DNA from: Quercus robur
Lineage: Eukaryota; Streptophyta; Magnoliopsida; Fagales; Fagaceae
NCBI RefSeq assembly: GCF_932294415.1
Contig: NC_065538.1
Location: 23,895,957 to 23,959,956, forward strand
Reading direction: 5' to 3'
DNA: 64,000 nt
The notes under the pieces are model-generated. The model did not search any database and was not told where the DNA came from. It saw nothing but the letters and a program-made list of their open reading frames with translations. Position numbers and translations under genes: made by a program. Below, piece after piece: positions 13,276 through 25,689 of this stretch (the first letter of the stretch is position 1; every line of letters begins with the position of its first letter).

Positions 13276-14830
13276 CCTTCAATGTTGCTAGTGTGCCTCT
13301 GCCATTGTATTTCACTATTTTGCAAGTCACCATACAAATCCAAGCTTTGACTGAGAAATATCAAATATGTTGGAACTTGGAAGAGGAGGTTGCAGCTTGT
13401 GGATGAATTTGGGGCTCTTCTGCAAGTTATGGTGATTGCGAGTACTGATTGCTTTGGGATAGGATTCTTTTTATTTTACCAGTTATATATCTTGCCCAAT
13501 TCAGAGATGTATTCCATTTGCAAATGTGTATAATGTTACTTCCATTGTGTATTAGGGTTGAATTTTTTATTTGCTTACTTTTTCATGAGATCCTGGACAA
13601 AGGTGCTCCCTGGCTTTGAGTATATGAGAATATTTTTATCTTCTTGGTGGAGGGGAGAGCGACATTTTCGTTTTTGGTAGTACATGGTCCTACGTCCAGC
13701 CAGCATAGGCCCATTTGATGGCTAATTTATTATGTATAAACATTAAATTATGTGAAAATTTTGCTGTGGAATTCATGTGTATTACTGCAATGATCAGCGA
13801 TAGTTTTCTGCAAATTTTGAATTTGTACTAATATATAGATCAATAAACCTGATTTAGCCAATATTTTGCAAGCACATCTCATTTATTATACAAGAATGTA
13901 CGGCTTTTTAATTTGAACTACAACGTAGAACAAGAAAGGCTAAAAAGAATTATGTTCTTATTACAGTTACGCCTAATGAAATGTCCACAATTTTTTATTG
14001 CCAGTATATTTTCCAAAGCTATTACCCAGGAATTATTGTCGCAGCCACAAATTGTTTTGATTTAGTAGTTGCTCTTTTGCAGCTGGTTAGTAACCTCTGG
14101 TCTCGGGATATTCATGGGTTCCCATGTCTGGCTTGTATCAAAAGCCCAAGAACTTGAAGGCTTATAATCAAAGAAATTTAACAAGGATCGGTCTGGGGGC
14201 TTATTACTCGGTACAGAAAACATAAGGAGAACCTGAGCTAAACCTAGACCAGTTTGGTCTAATGCAAAACCCAAACCAATCAGAGTTTTGCAGATCGAAA
14301 GAGAGAAAACTCAGTTCTTTATAGCCTTGAGCTATGTTGAAGAGAGCTTTATGAAGCAGAATTCTAGAAGCAATTGGCTAAACCTGGAACCTGGGTGATA
14401 ACTGATAAGAATACTGCTTTCTTCCATAGGTCTGTTAATTTAGAACAGCGAAGGACCATGTTTTTTGGGTTCTATTGGCTTACGAGTCTCCCTGCTCATA
14501 TTGATGTGGGCAGTCTATAAAGTGGTGGACAGTATAAATTCCCGTATTCCTTAAGCAAAAAAATGCCTAGCTTCAAGGTGAGATAATAGTGGAGGAGATA
14601 AAGAAAGACAATGTTTTCTATGGAAGGGGATAAAGCCCTTCCATGTATTTAGCTCCTTTTTTGGGGAATCTTGGAGTAGTGCAGGATGATGTCTCGGGGA
14701 ATCTTGGAATAATGCAGGATGATGTCTTGAGGGCTATGCCTATAGGCTACTTTTTCACCTTAAGTATATTGTCAAGTAAAGTGAATTTTACGATTGTCAC
14801 TCTTTGGCTCAAAAGTGTTAAATCTCTCTA
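13276..14830. other. NAA15 3' UTR and intergenic DNA
   Basis: The NAA15 trailer probably runs from the stop codon to about 13.56 kb or beyond. From there to 14.8 kb I see no gene. A 70-codon open frame on the minus strand (14062-14274, containing SWAFDTSQTWEPMN) matches nothing I recognise. At 14663-14728 a 33-bp unit beginning GGGGAATCTTGGA is repeated twice with a few changes. Confidence 0.6.
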
Positions 14831-15640
14831 AAATGGGCGCTTTTAGACTATCCTATTGTAACATTTTCATTATATACAAATGTATCACTAAGATCCTTAA
14901 CAATAGGTTAATGCTCTCTTGTTGATGTGATGATCCTCAAATAAATTTGATAAGTATAACTGAGGATATACTATTGGCTTAGGAAGTGGTAAGTGACTAC
15001 CATATGGAGAAAGAGGTGGCTAAGTTGATCTAATGAAAGCATATGACTTAGTAGATTGGAGATTCAAAATTAGATGTTTGGCAGCATGTGGTATCCCTGT
15101 TAAGTTCTTGCATTAAGTGGAGCTATGCATTAATTCAAGTATTCTGTTTCATTTAATGGTAATCCTGTAGGCCATTTTAGAAACTGCAGAGGCTTGAGGT
15201 GTAAGGTGATCCTTTGTGACCCTATCTCTTTGTTTTTTGCAATGGAGCTACGAAGAAGCATATGGTTTTAAGTTCCGCCAAGCTAAAATTTACTCACCTG
15301 TGCTTTACTGATAATTTGATGGTTTTTGCTATTACTGACTAAGCTTTTATAATGATTTGTTCAGGGTGTTATGGAAGAATTCAAGGCTCTATTAGATTTA
15401 CGAGCCAGTTGCAGTAAGAGTGGAATCTTCTTTGGAGGGGTTCTAGTAGAGATAAAAGCTCAAGTCTCACATGTATTAGAGTTAGTTGAAGGACAGATTG
15501 TTAAATATTTAGACTTACCATTGATATCATGGAAGCTTCCAAGCAAGGGCTACAAGCGACAGATAAGATCTGAAGTAGAATTAACTCTTGTTCTGCCCAA
15601 AAATTACCATTTGCTGGTAGTCTTCAATTAATTCAACTAG
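14830..15640 (+). mobile_element. Decayed L1-type LINE, reverse-transcriptase part
   Basis: In mixed frames the plus strand follows plant L1 reverse transcriptase in order: a TKILNNRLM-like start, then ILLAQEVVSDYHMEKE, MKAYDLVDW, VRCSFV-like sequence where intact elements have LRQGDPLSP, DNLMVF in place of ADDLMVF, and finally MEEFKALLDLRASCSKSGIF with VKYLDLPLISWKL. Several stops and frame changes interrupt it. It lies between the convergent NAA15 and RING ligase genes. Confidence 0.8.
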
Positions 15641-16619
15641 TCTAATTTCTCATGATATGCAGAGTAACTCCTTATTCGTTCCCTCCAATATTTAATAATT
15701 TTCGCTGAAAATCTTGTAGCTCATGATGGTTGGTAACTCCTTGTGTTTTAAATCACCCCATCCCCAACCATCGATGTAAAAAAAAAAAAAAAAAAAATTT
15801 AGTGTTCTATTTTCTAGACAAAATAGAAAAACAAAATGAGTGATATAGTGATTTGATCATATGATAATATATGTGTGCATGTGTTTTTACAAATTTGAAA
15901 ATTGTATGATATTGTGGCTAATATAAATAGAAAAACATTAAGAGTAGTGTAGTGATACATTTGTATCACCGAAAACATTTTCAGCCTGCTCAAAAAATAT
16001 TTTATGGCGAAACAAACACAGCCTAAGTGAAATGATTAATTCTGACATTTTATAAGTGTTTTACTGTAGATTTTGATATTTTCCGTTTAGTAATGACGTG
16101 ATAAATACAAAAGGTATTTATGATCGGATCACCTTATAAAGTGACGAGGAGCCAAGCCAAAGTTAAAAGTTTAAAACCCGTAAGGATTGCATCGAAGAAC
16201 TAAATATTATATATACATTACTCATTGAACACCTTCAAGCAATGGGGTACAAGAGGGCTGTACCAGTGAAGGGGCAGATAATAGGAAAGTTTTGTCATTT
16301 TTTACAAAGCAACATTTCACAGATGATAGAACGCAGGATAAGGTAAATTTGCACTCTTTAAGTCCTCAATATAAATATAAGCATGTACATGCCTTATATG
16401 ATGCTAGGGCCAAACCACCTTTGCTGGGACATTGGTCTCAGCTGCTATCAAATCACAAATGCATCATTCTTCAAAACAAATGGAATTTGCTAGAGGTTTT
16501 GCATGTGATGTGACTCCATGTTGGCAACAACAATAAGGGTATGAGACTCAAGGTGTCATAACACAGAACTCACCGGATAGGTCACACCAATGGCTGACCT
16601 GTGTAGTGTCTTCTTCACT
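15641..16619. other. Intergenic DNA and probable 3' UTR of the RING gene
   Basis: AT-rich with an A-run at 15778-15798. No gene is visible. The part nearest 16619 is probably the trailer of the minus-strand RING gene. Confidence 0.5.
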
Positions 16620-19600
16620 CTAGTGCTGGCTGGTGTCTCTCTCTAAAGATGAGTTGACGTTGCACTCGCTGACCTCACTTTTACAAAGGGGACATAATGC
16701 ATTGATCTTCAACCATTTGTCAACACAATCCACGTGAAAGACATGAAAGCAGGGCAGCTCCCTCAGTTCATCATCGTCTGCATATTTTGCCAGGCAGATA
16801 CAACAAACCTGCACCAGGTTGACACAGAAGGTGAGCATAGTAGATGCAGTAGGCAACAGGTAACAGAGACAATTTTCTTTTTAGGTGGGGGGACAAGGAC
16901 TAAAAAAATGCACGTATGCTAACTAAACTATAACAAATTGATAGTAATTACTAAGTACATAATCCATACCTCTCCAGTAGCCCCTTATTCTTATTCTTAT
17001 TCCCATGCCCCCTCTTTTTCTTTTTGTGTGGGTTCAAATACGAAGTACCCTAGATAATTTTGTGAGTTAAGGGGCACAACTACAGAATCAATACCACTTT
17101 GTCCCATTTGAATAGGAACTTATGGATAAAGTTAACATGCATGACAAGCATATTCAGCAACTAAGGCTAAAGAGAGGCAACTGATATGCAAATTCAACTA
17201 GTTGCACAAAAGGAGCTCAAATTTCTAGATGTTTTAAGGAAAATTTGGCAGAGTTCTCCAAAGTTTCACCCAATTTGATTGTGGCAGCTTCTGTCAATCC
17301 AAATTCAGTTAGCCGGTAGCTCAGTTTGAAGACCATGAAATAAGATGACACAAGAACTTAGTATCAAACTCACCGCATCTTCTCCTGATATGGAACGTTC
17401 CTTTTCTGTTCCTGCAGCCAAAAGCCCACCTTCACTCACTCCATTGATTTCCTCATCCTCAATGTTTCCATTTTTCTTCAACTTGAACTTGTAGGTTGGC
17501 AGAGCATTGATAGATTCTGTGGTCGCTCCTCTAGCCTGAGAAAGATCCTCACGAAGGCCCAAAACAGAAATTATGCAAGGTAAGCAGCAACAAATTGTTG
17601 CACATAGTATGAAAGGCATGGCATATCCAATACAGCTGAAGGTAAGAAACACTATACATAACCTGCAGGGAAGGAAACAAACAATTAGGTATCTTGATTA
17701 AAGGAAAACCCTAGGCAAACAAATCACTAGTATGTTATTAACTGGTACCTATACAACTTGGGTGCAGCAGAGGGTGAAGAGTGACCTCCAAATATCCACA
17801 CATTGCCCACAACAAACCAGACCGCAAAGAAGCAATCTAAGGCCATCTTGAAATGGTCAACTAATCCATTGAGTCTGAAAATGAATAAACAAATCCATCA
17901 GTCATTGGCACCATCTATTGAGCATGAAAACAGTTGGGAAGAGCTCCAACTTTTTTACAGTAAACTTTGGATTAGTGTCTACTTGGTTGTACACATCACA
18001 ATAACCTCCATTAATTTACACAAGTTTCTGATTTTGCTCTTCAGACTACTTTTACATTTTAAAGAGTGCTCCTGATATTAGCTTTTTCCATGTGCAGCAA
18101 CAATCACACTTAAGAAAGCCAGCTTTGCCAATATAATCCAAGAAGAATGAAGGGTTTACACAAAGGACACAATACTGACAAGTTAAATATTGACTAGTCC
18201 ATTCAATAATCATGAAGGTACCACAATTGGCTTATTCTCCTCTCTGAAAGGATTACAAGCCCAAAGCAGATTCTAAGCCAAATTTGACTTATTTAAGAAA
18301 CTAGTATTATTAGGGAAAAATAAATTTTATTCAATTTTGAATGCTACAGAGTAGGCCATTTAGGAATAATTTATTTTCATAAGACATTCAAACTGTACCA
18401 CAGAGTTCAACATTTCTTTTGAAACACATTTTGAGTGACTCCAATTGATTGTCAATACAAAATATATGCAAATTCAGGTCATACATGAATTCTTATTTTA
18501 GAAGCTTCCAAAGGACAAAAATGGAAGATCTTACTCCCATTGGTCACTTGATACTTGATAAAACTGTATCTATGTTTCTTTATGTATTACCAAAGCTCCA
18601 GAAATATTACTGTTAATTTTTTAATTTTATCAGTAAGAAAAGAACTTTATTGAAATAAATAAGAAAAAGGTCGAGGCCAAAGTACATAGGGAGTATACTA
18701 AGGATACTCAAAAGCAAAAAAAGAAGAGAAAAGGTACATCAAAACACAGATAGCATGAAGCATCAAGCCACAGAAAAACAGTCCCAAAAAGCCATAAAGT
18801 CTATGCCGGACCCAGAATCAGAGCAATACACCTGCTGCCACTCTGAAACTGAGCCCAAAATCGGAGATTTAAGATGAATTATTTAACTTTCCATCCCATC
18901 ATATAACATTAGAATTCCTTTCCCTCCAAATATTCCATAATAGACGTGGGAATTGCACCCCAAATTGTAGAACAAGTCTTCTTACCACGCAGACCAGACT
19001 AGGAAGTAAGCAATTCTGGAACCCACTTAGGCATTACCCAACTGAGGCCCAGGAGAGAGAAATGAAATCCCAAAGCTCACCCGCAACCACACAATGCAAA
19101 AATAAATTATCAATGCTCTCCCTGTCAGATTTGCACATTATATACCAATCTGAATGACAAAACCCCTTTCCACAGATTATCAGTAGTTAAAATCTCTCCC
19201 CAAATATTCAGCTACAAGAACATCTCTATGTCTGGCAATTTCAAAAAGATCTGGGAAACTTTCTGAAAAAGACCCATCACCCCTCCAATTATCAAGCCAA
19301 AAACGGATACTGTGACCTGTTCCCACTTCAGAAGAAATGTTCTCTGAAAACCAACCCTTGCTTATGTATCTCCACAAACTAACACCATAAATCCCCCCCA
19401 CCGTGCTTGTGCACCAGCCCCTCCTTGACACACCATATTTTGTCTCAATTACTTGCCCCCAAGGAGAATCTGTTTCCACCCCAAACTGCCACAACCATCT
19501 ACCTAATAAGGCTTGGTTGAACACCATAAGGCTTTTAATCCCCAAACCACCCTGGTTAATAGGATGACATATTGACTCCCAATGTTACTGTTATTTCTTA

Positions 19601-21253
19601 AAGAATATAATAAAAATTCCAAAAGAAATTCAATTATTCTAGTGCATAAACAATTCTGTTGTATGATATGTAATTGGAATTTGATCTATTTCAAGCAGAC
19701 TGTAATGATTGCAACCCACACTGCTATCACCGTCTCAATTCTTACAATAGAACCACTACCAACTACCAATTCATGAACACTGAGATGATATCACATGACC
19801 ATCACTCCAGTTACATCTCTAACACCAATGTCACAATTGCCTTACTACACCATCTGCTGCCAAGTTAGAACATCACTTTTTTATACATGTGCTTGGTGTT
19901 TGCTTATTTTCTAGTACTAATGGCCAAGGAAGAAGGATAGAAAGTTTAAAACATATATCCAACTGCCGCTTAATGTAATAGTCTAGAGTCTAGACAAATT
20001 TGGCAAACTCAGCATACTTGTAAATTTGGTTTAATACTACTCAATAATGCCAGCAGAATTAGTCAATATACAGATAAAACATTCCGCTGAACAAAAAAAA
20101 CAGCATTGTATATTATCTTCTGATATTAAACAAGTTGCAATAATTTCAAAAAAGAAAAAGAAAAAGAACGTTTTAAAATTCAATAAAAGACAAATTTAAC
20201 ATGTTAAAACTCATTAACTTTCCAATATGTTCATTGAATCAATCTATTGCATCCATTCCCAACCAATAACTAACAAGGAAAATTATTTAACGGATGAAAA
20301 GAGATCGAGGTCTTGTGGATATAGGATTGAACTTTGTGGGGACCATACATCAGCATGATAAACCTCAACTTCAGTAACTAAAATGTATTCATATTCTTTT
20401 GTTGCCAAGTATGTGATAGGGAAGCAGCATCAGTATGACTACAATGAATCCTTAGGGACAATACATCACAACACAAACTAAACAACAGCAAGTGATAGAT
20501 AGAACATTAATATCTATTTTCATAATAAAAGGCACAACCAGAGATTTGATTAGAGAATGAACAAAGTCAAATGCAAAAATACCGTGTACTAAAGGTTCCA
20601 ATTTGATTGTTCCTTGAGAGAGATTCTGAGGTCTGAAGATTTTCCTCTTCTGAAGATTGAGCAACAGAGATAGCAGTATAAGATGTAGGTTCAGGAGGAT
20701 TGTTTAAAGAAGAGCCTTGACGTGATTGAGGAGAATCTTGCTCGGTTCCCTGGTTGCGGTTACGATAACGCCAGTAAAGAATAGGAAGTGTTGCAACACA
20801 ACCAGATGCATAACCCACGACCCATGCAAACAATGGGGTTTGCGGAGTCTCATTTCTTGACAATGACAAAACAACAATAGATGCTATAATTTGACTCACA
20901 GTGACAATTAGCTCAACAGAGATCCATAGCCCAGAGTTCAATGGGCTCCTACGGCGACGACCATAGCCATCACCTCTTCTCCTCAATGAGGAGTTCCTAG
21001 AGTTTAATCTATTTGATGAAGACAAAAAATTTTGATAAGAGCTGGCTTGTGTGCTACTTGATGGTTGATCTTCATGCTGATTTGAATCCATTCTAACTGA
21101 ATGATCATCACGAGAAGAACTTGATGAAGCATCATCATTTCTAGATATATCAAGTATGTGCTCATGATTGTTATCGCTTTCTATCCGCTCCATAAGCAAA
21201 GGGTATTGGTCAGTTCGAGCGTTGCTATTTGTTTCAAGAGAAAGATCATCCAT
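16620..21253 (-). CDS. Membrane RING-H2 E3 ubiquitin ligase, At1g12760/At1g63170/At4g11680-like
   Basis: Probable ubiquitin ligase: the RING recruits an E2 enzyme and the membrane helices place it on an endomembrane. Four exons on the minus strand, 21253-20583, 17874-17749, 17662-17374 and 16808-16620, have GT-AG borders, compatible phases and 424 codons. The N-terminus is Ser/Asn-rich and ends in a basic run (RRRGDGYGRRRRS). Hydrophobic segments follow near residues 108-132, 141-161, 234-252 and 267-300. The RING-H2 is encoded by the last exon (residues about 364-404: CCIC, CFHVFHVDC, CPLC), with all eight zinc ligands present. The start at 21253 is the first ATG of the open frame and gives the Asp-rich leader usual in this family. 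The first coding intron (2.7 kb) holds a LINE. Exact paralogue identity is not resolved. Confidence 0.92.
18616..19584 (-). mobile_element. 5'-truncated L1-type LINE in the RING gene intron, with target-site duplication
   Basis: On the minus strand, 19545-19180 is an open frame typical of the region after plant LINE reverse transcriptase (GIKSLMVFNQALLGRWLWQF, then RFWLDNWRGDGSFSESFPDL). The zf-RVT part and untranslated tail follow to an A-rich end near 18616. The 9-bp sequence TTACTGTTA is present on both sides (18607-18615 and 19585-19593) and is a good target-site duplication. The LINE has the same orientation as its host gene. Confidence 0.85.
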
Positions 21254-22479
21254 CTAAGTCAGCCAATGGACTTCTAAGGCAAGAATGCATAGATCCGTGG
21301 TAATGAAATTTCCGACTTTTTGCACTTTTTCCCAAATTCTCCTTATGAACAAAAAACTTGTCTAATACGGTGAATTTGCAACAAGATCCCCGCAGCACTT
21401 GGCACTAAATATCCAAAAACATTCAATTTTCATTAAGATTCATATGCAAGCTGCCACAGAATCAGAACTAGAATAAATTTCTTTACTTTAATGTTACAGA
21501 ACCCAATTTCGGATATATTATCAAATCCGAAATGCAACATCCCATAATCAGTAAAATGTGCAATACCAACTTGCCAAAAAGCTGACCAATGGTATAATAA
21601 GATATAACTGGCACTTACATGATTCATGTGACATTTTTGACATTTAAACATTCATAGTATATACTTTCTAAATATCTTGTGAACATCACTACGAGAAAAA
21701 TCAAGTATTAACTCTTATATGATCGAATGATAGCAATGTAGATGGTCAAATGATAGCAAGATTACATGAATAGGTAAAAGCAGACAGGTTAAAAACATAT
21801 CAATTGATAAAAATTAAAAAATTACACCAAAGTCTTAGCTTTATTTTTCCTAAACAAAACCAAAAAAAAAAAAAAAACCTTATATATAAACAATTACGTA
21901 CATAAACATCAAGATTAAATCCATGAAAAAACATGACTACTATCCTTCTAAAATGAAATTAATTTTGCAGAATTCAAAAAATGGAACATATGTACTGCAC
22001 AACAACATCACATTTCACCAAAATCTTAATCCTTGCTCAACAAACAACATAACAAGCACAGAAAAGTCTCAAAGCACAGAGACCCACTAAATAAAAATCC
22101 AAACCCAACCCAAATTCACAGAATCAAGTACTAATATCAAGCTCAGAAACAAAACCCACAAACCAAATTTTCCATATACATATAAATCATCAAAAATCAC
22201 AAACATTTGACCATCTTAAACCAATCAAATCCACCCAGAACTTAAACCCCACAAACACTTATCTAAATTAAAAAAAAAAAAAAATGAAATCATCATAAAT
22301 TTCAAGGTAAAAATAGAACCCAAACCAAAAAAAAAAAAAAAAAACTTTACCAGAATTGAATAACAGAGAATATCAGATAAACCTTTTCTTGTCTTTTATA
22401 AAGAGACTTCTCAATTTTCTCGAGAAATTAGAGCGTCAGCTAGATTTTTGCTCCATTGCTTACGCAAACACTTTCACAA

Positions 22480-22519
<40 letters not shown>

Positions 22520-22560
22520 AACGTTGATATCAAATAAAGACGGTGGTGTCTCAAACAGTG
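21254..22560 (-). promoter_or_regulatory. Probable 5' leader, leader intron and promoter of the RING gene
   Basis: Upstream of the start codon the DNA is AT-rich and has no coding frame. A possible leader exon lies near 22380-22440, followed (minus strand) by a possible GT donor in AAAGGTTTATC. A GA microsatellite at 22484-22517 lies just upstream, as is common in plant 5' leaders and core promoters. The exact transcription start cannot be read from the sequence. Confidence 0.4.
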
Positions 22561-22929
22561 TTTCTCTGGATGGTAGGGAGGAGAATGTTTGGCGAAGAGT
22601 ATTTAGACCGTCGGATTTTCAAATGATTAACTTTATGAATTAATTTTTTATAAAAAAAAAAACTTTTATGAATTAATTTTTTATTAAAAAAAAACTTTTA
22701 TGAATTAATTTTTTATTAAAAAAAAACTTTTATGAATTATTATTATTATTTATTTTTTGGTACTATTTGTTTTTCATTATTATTATTTTTTATATTGGCA
22801 GATATTCAGGGTCACTTGTCAATTTCGTTCTTAAATTTCTTCATTTGTTTTGACTCAAAATATTTTCTGGTTTTTTATCAGAAATATATATATTTTTCTG
22901 ATTCAAAAAATTTTTTAGTCAAAATTTTA

Positions 22930-23275
22930 TAAGTAAATTGTAAATTACACCCTTAAAATTTGGAGGCATTTAGATTTTACATCCTTAAAGTTTCACAATT
23001 TGGAATTTATCTCTTAAAGTTTGGAGTGTTTGAATTTTATATTGACGTTTCAGAATTTAGATTCTACCCCCTAAAGTTTGGGAGTTTTTGGATTTTATAC
23101 CCTAAAGTTTTAAAATTTAGGGATGTAAATTCTAAACACTCCTAAAATTTAGGTGGAAAAATCAAAATTCTAAAACCTTTTGGTGTAAAATCTAAACATC
23201 CCTAAATTTCAGGGGATAAAATCCAAAATTTGAAATTTTAGGGTGTAATATCTAAAAAGCTCTAGACTTTATTTT
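22930..23275. repeat. Array of short units in alternating orientation
   Basis: A unit of about 38-45 bp containing CCCTAAAGTTT and ATTTAGATTTTA is repeated about eight times. Copies left of about 23110 are in one orientation; those to the right are reverse-complemented, so the whole block could fold into a long imperfect hairpin. It holds no gene and resembles a foldback MITE-like element. Confidence 0.6.
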
Positions 23276-23289
23276 CAACTGTTTGTTTG

Positions 23290-23725
23290 CAACTTTTAGG
23301 AAAAAGTTTCTCTCTAAACTAGTTTGAAAAAAAAAAAAACCATTTAAACTCCTCGTACTTCTTTTTATTGGATATGAATTTTAAAAATCTAACAATTAGA
23401 GTACATTTTCTTTTTATATACTCCATACTTGCAAAATTTCGAGAAGATTAAAGATTAATAACTATGTCATTCCATAAATAAATAAATAAAAGTTATGTCA
23501 TTAATCAAATGTTTAAATTTCAAGTTTTTGTGATATAAATTATGCATATAAAATAAGTTTATTGATCAAATAGTAAATAACATTCAATTTGAACGAAATT
23601 TGACATGGATGTTAAGAGTATAAAGAACATGCAATCCAACAGTTAGATTTTCAAATTCATATCTTATAAAAAGATATATAAAAAATTTGAAGGACTTCTC
23701 TCAAAATTAGTTTGAAGAGAAATAT
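23290..23725. mobile_element. Inverted-repeat (MITE-like) element
   Basis: The ends are imperfect inverted repeats: TTTCTCTCTAAACTAGTTTGAA on the left is matched by TTCAAACTAATTTTGAGAGAAG on the opposite strand at the right. Further in, GATATGAATTTTAAAAATCTAAC pairs with a reverse-complemented relative near 23640-23670. Its right part is related to 47321-47648. Confidence 0.55.
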
Positions 23726-23910
23726 TGTCCCAGTTTTTATACGTTTGTCTCTACAAAAAATTATACATGCCTAAGTATAGAATTCAATATTCATTAAGTA
23801 CAAAACATAACAAAAACATATCATAGAAATTTGTAGATCTTAAAAAACTTTAACAAACTAAAAAATGACAGAGAGAGATTTATAGACCTCAATAGAAGAT
23901 TTCAATAGAT

Positions 23911-24149
23911 ATTTTGGGGGTGGTAGTAGTCGCAAAACACAAATCAGTCGGGGATAGTGGTGGTTGCAAAATGGAGGTCAAGATTGGGGTGCTGGTGGCC
24001 GTGAAACATAGATTAGTTAGACGTGGTTGTGAAGAGAAATAGAGGTCGATTTTGGCGGTTGTGGTCATTGCAAAACATAGATTGGTTAGGGTGGTGGTGC
24101 TTGTGAAATGGAGGTCAAGGTTAGGGATGATGGTGGTCGCAAAACACAA

Positions 24150-24150
<1 letters not shown>
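23911..24150. repeat. Degenerate tandem repeat, about 72 bp x 3.4
   Basis: Units contain GGTGGTGGTxGCAAAACA, then ATAGATTxGTTAG, then AAATGGAGGTCAAG. They drift by many substitutions. A GA microsatellite follows directly (24153-24183). The minus strand stays open across it, but the peptide is only the translated repeat. Confidence 0.6.
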
Positions 24151-24186
<36 letters not shown>

Positions 24187-24779
24187 CCTTTGCAATTGGG
24201 GATGATGGTGGAAAGTGGTAACACACTGGCTCACGATCAAAATTGAGTAAGTCCTCACTCGATCTGCTACTTCGAGTAAATGAGACATCAAATATTTTGA
24301 CTAAAAATAGAAGTGTAAATCATTTTGTGCCAAAATGTTCAAACTTTTATGGTCAACTTGAAAATATTTGCTGCTTGACCCGCAGTTTTAGTCGTACCAA
24401 ACACCTAAAATTGATGAAAATATTTTTTTTGAAAAATATTTTCATCAAATGGAACAAAAGCAGCCTTTCATATTATCATGGTTATATTTATCACCAACGT
24501 TGATCCTTTCGTCCATAAACCACGGTTAGCCATTAAGAAAAAAAAATGTATTTTCAATACTAAAAAACTATTAAATTTTCTTTTAATACCATTGAGCTTG
24601 GTGATCGTTAATGAAATTCCTTCTTCTCAATCACCATATACATCACTAAAATTATCATACTTGAAAGCTTGATATTCTAAATGCTAGAGCTTGTTTAGAC
24701 CCCCAATTTTAATTGCAGCTTGATTAATTTTAATCTAAACACGCTTAATGTAGAATATACGTGATTAACAAATTAATTA

Positions 24780-25660
24780 ATCAAAACATTCAACGATTGC
24801 ATGGATGAACAAATTAATGCAAGGCAAATATGTAAAGGGTAGTAGGGAAACGAGATTCAAACCCAAGATAACATGACGATGTGTTATTGAAGAGGAAAAC
24901 TGAAGAACTCAACGTAAAAACCTCTTCTCGACCCTCCAAGCCGAAATGATCCACTAGTGAATAAGTTGGAGTACAAGGATAACCAAAAAGACCCTCGAAG
25001 TTTAATCTACCCAAAGCACTTGAGCTCTACAAGCTTTAGTTACCAACGGACTTCTCAGAGTTTTGTCTTCACTATCATTAGCTTCCCAAATTCCGCAATA
25101 CCGCCTGATTGCACCGCCAAGCCTTACCGGTTTATTTTGGCAAAGACCCAATGATTCTCAAGCTCCAAAACACTCTCTACACTCTGAATTGGTGTGAGTT
25201 ATGTTTGGGCACAATCTCCTTTCAATGTATGACAATGGGAGAGAGGAAGTAGAAGAGACTATAAAGAAATTTTCACTTAAGGATGAGTAGCTCTTTCTAT
25301 AATGGTGGGTGTTGTAGAAACCTCTCTAGGGTTTTCTTCTGAATAGTCTCCTTACAATTTTGTGTGTAATTAGGGTGTATATATAGTGTGGGTGAAGGGT
25401 AGGAAAGTCACACTTAAAATCCAGATAGTCAGAGTATCTCGCGAGTTGGCCAAGTTGCGAGATACACTGACTTTTCAGCTTTCAGCATGTGCCCTTCAAC
25501 TGTCTTGATAAATCTTCACTACTTAAGACTAAATCCATTACAATTAAATCCCACAAAATACAAGAAAATAAATTAATAAAATTACAAAACTTTTTATCTT
25601 GAAATATATCCAACTTAAATGTTATGTAAAAACCATAACTTTACAACTAAGGTTCCTTGA
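24780..25660. repeat. Unclassified dispersed-repeat-like block
   Basis: More GC-rich than its surroundings and without a long frame. It includes GATTCAAACCCAAGATAACATG, CTCTTCTCGACCCTCCAAG and an imperfect palindrome around 25437-25470 (TCTCGCGAGTT with TTGCGAGA). The style recalls antisense LTR or leader sequence of a plant retroelement, but no ends or target duplication were found. Family not identified. Confidence 0.35.
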
Positions 25661-25689
25661 TAGTCATCAAGCTTTGATATCAAATCAAG

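Noticed and set aside
14062-14274. Minus-strand frame of 70 codons containing SWAFDTSQTWEPMN
   Set aside because: It looks more protein-like than most, but it has no recognisable family, no neighbouring exons and no support for a gene. A database search would decide.
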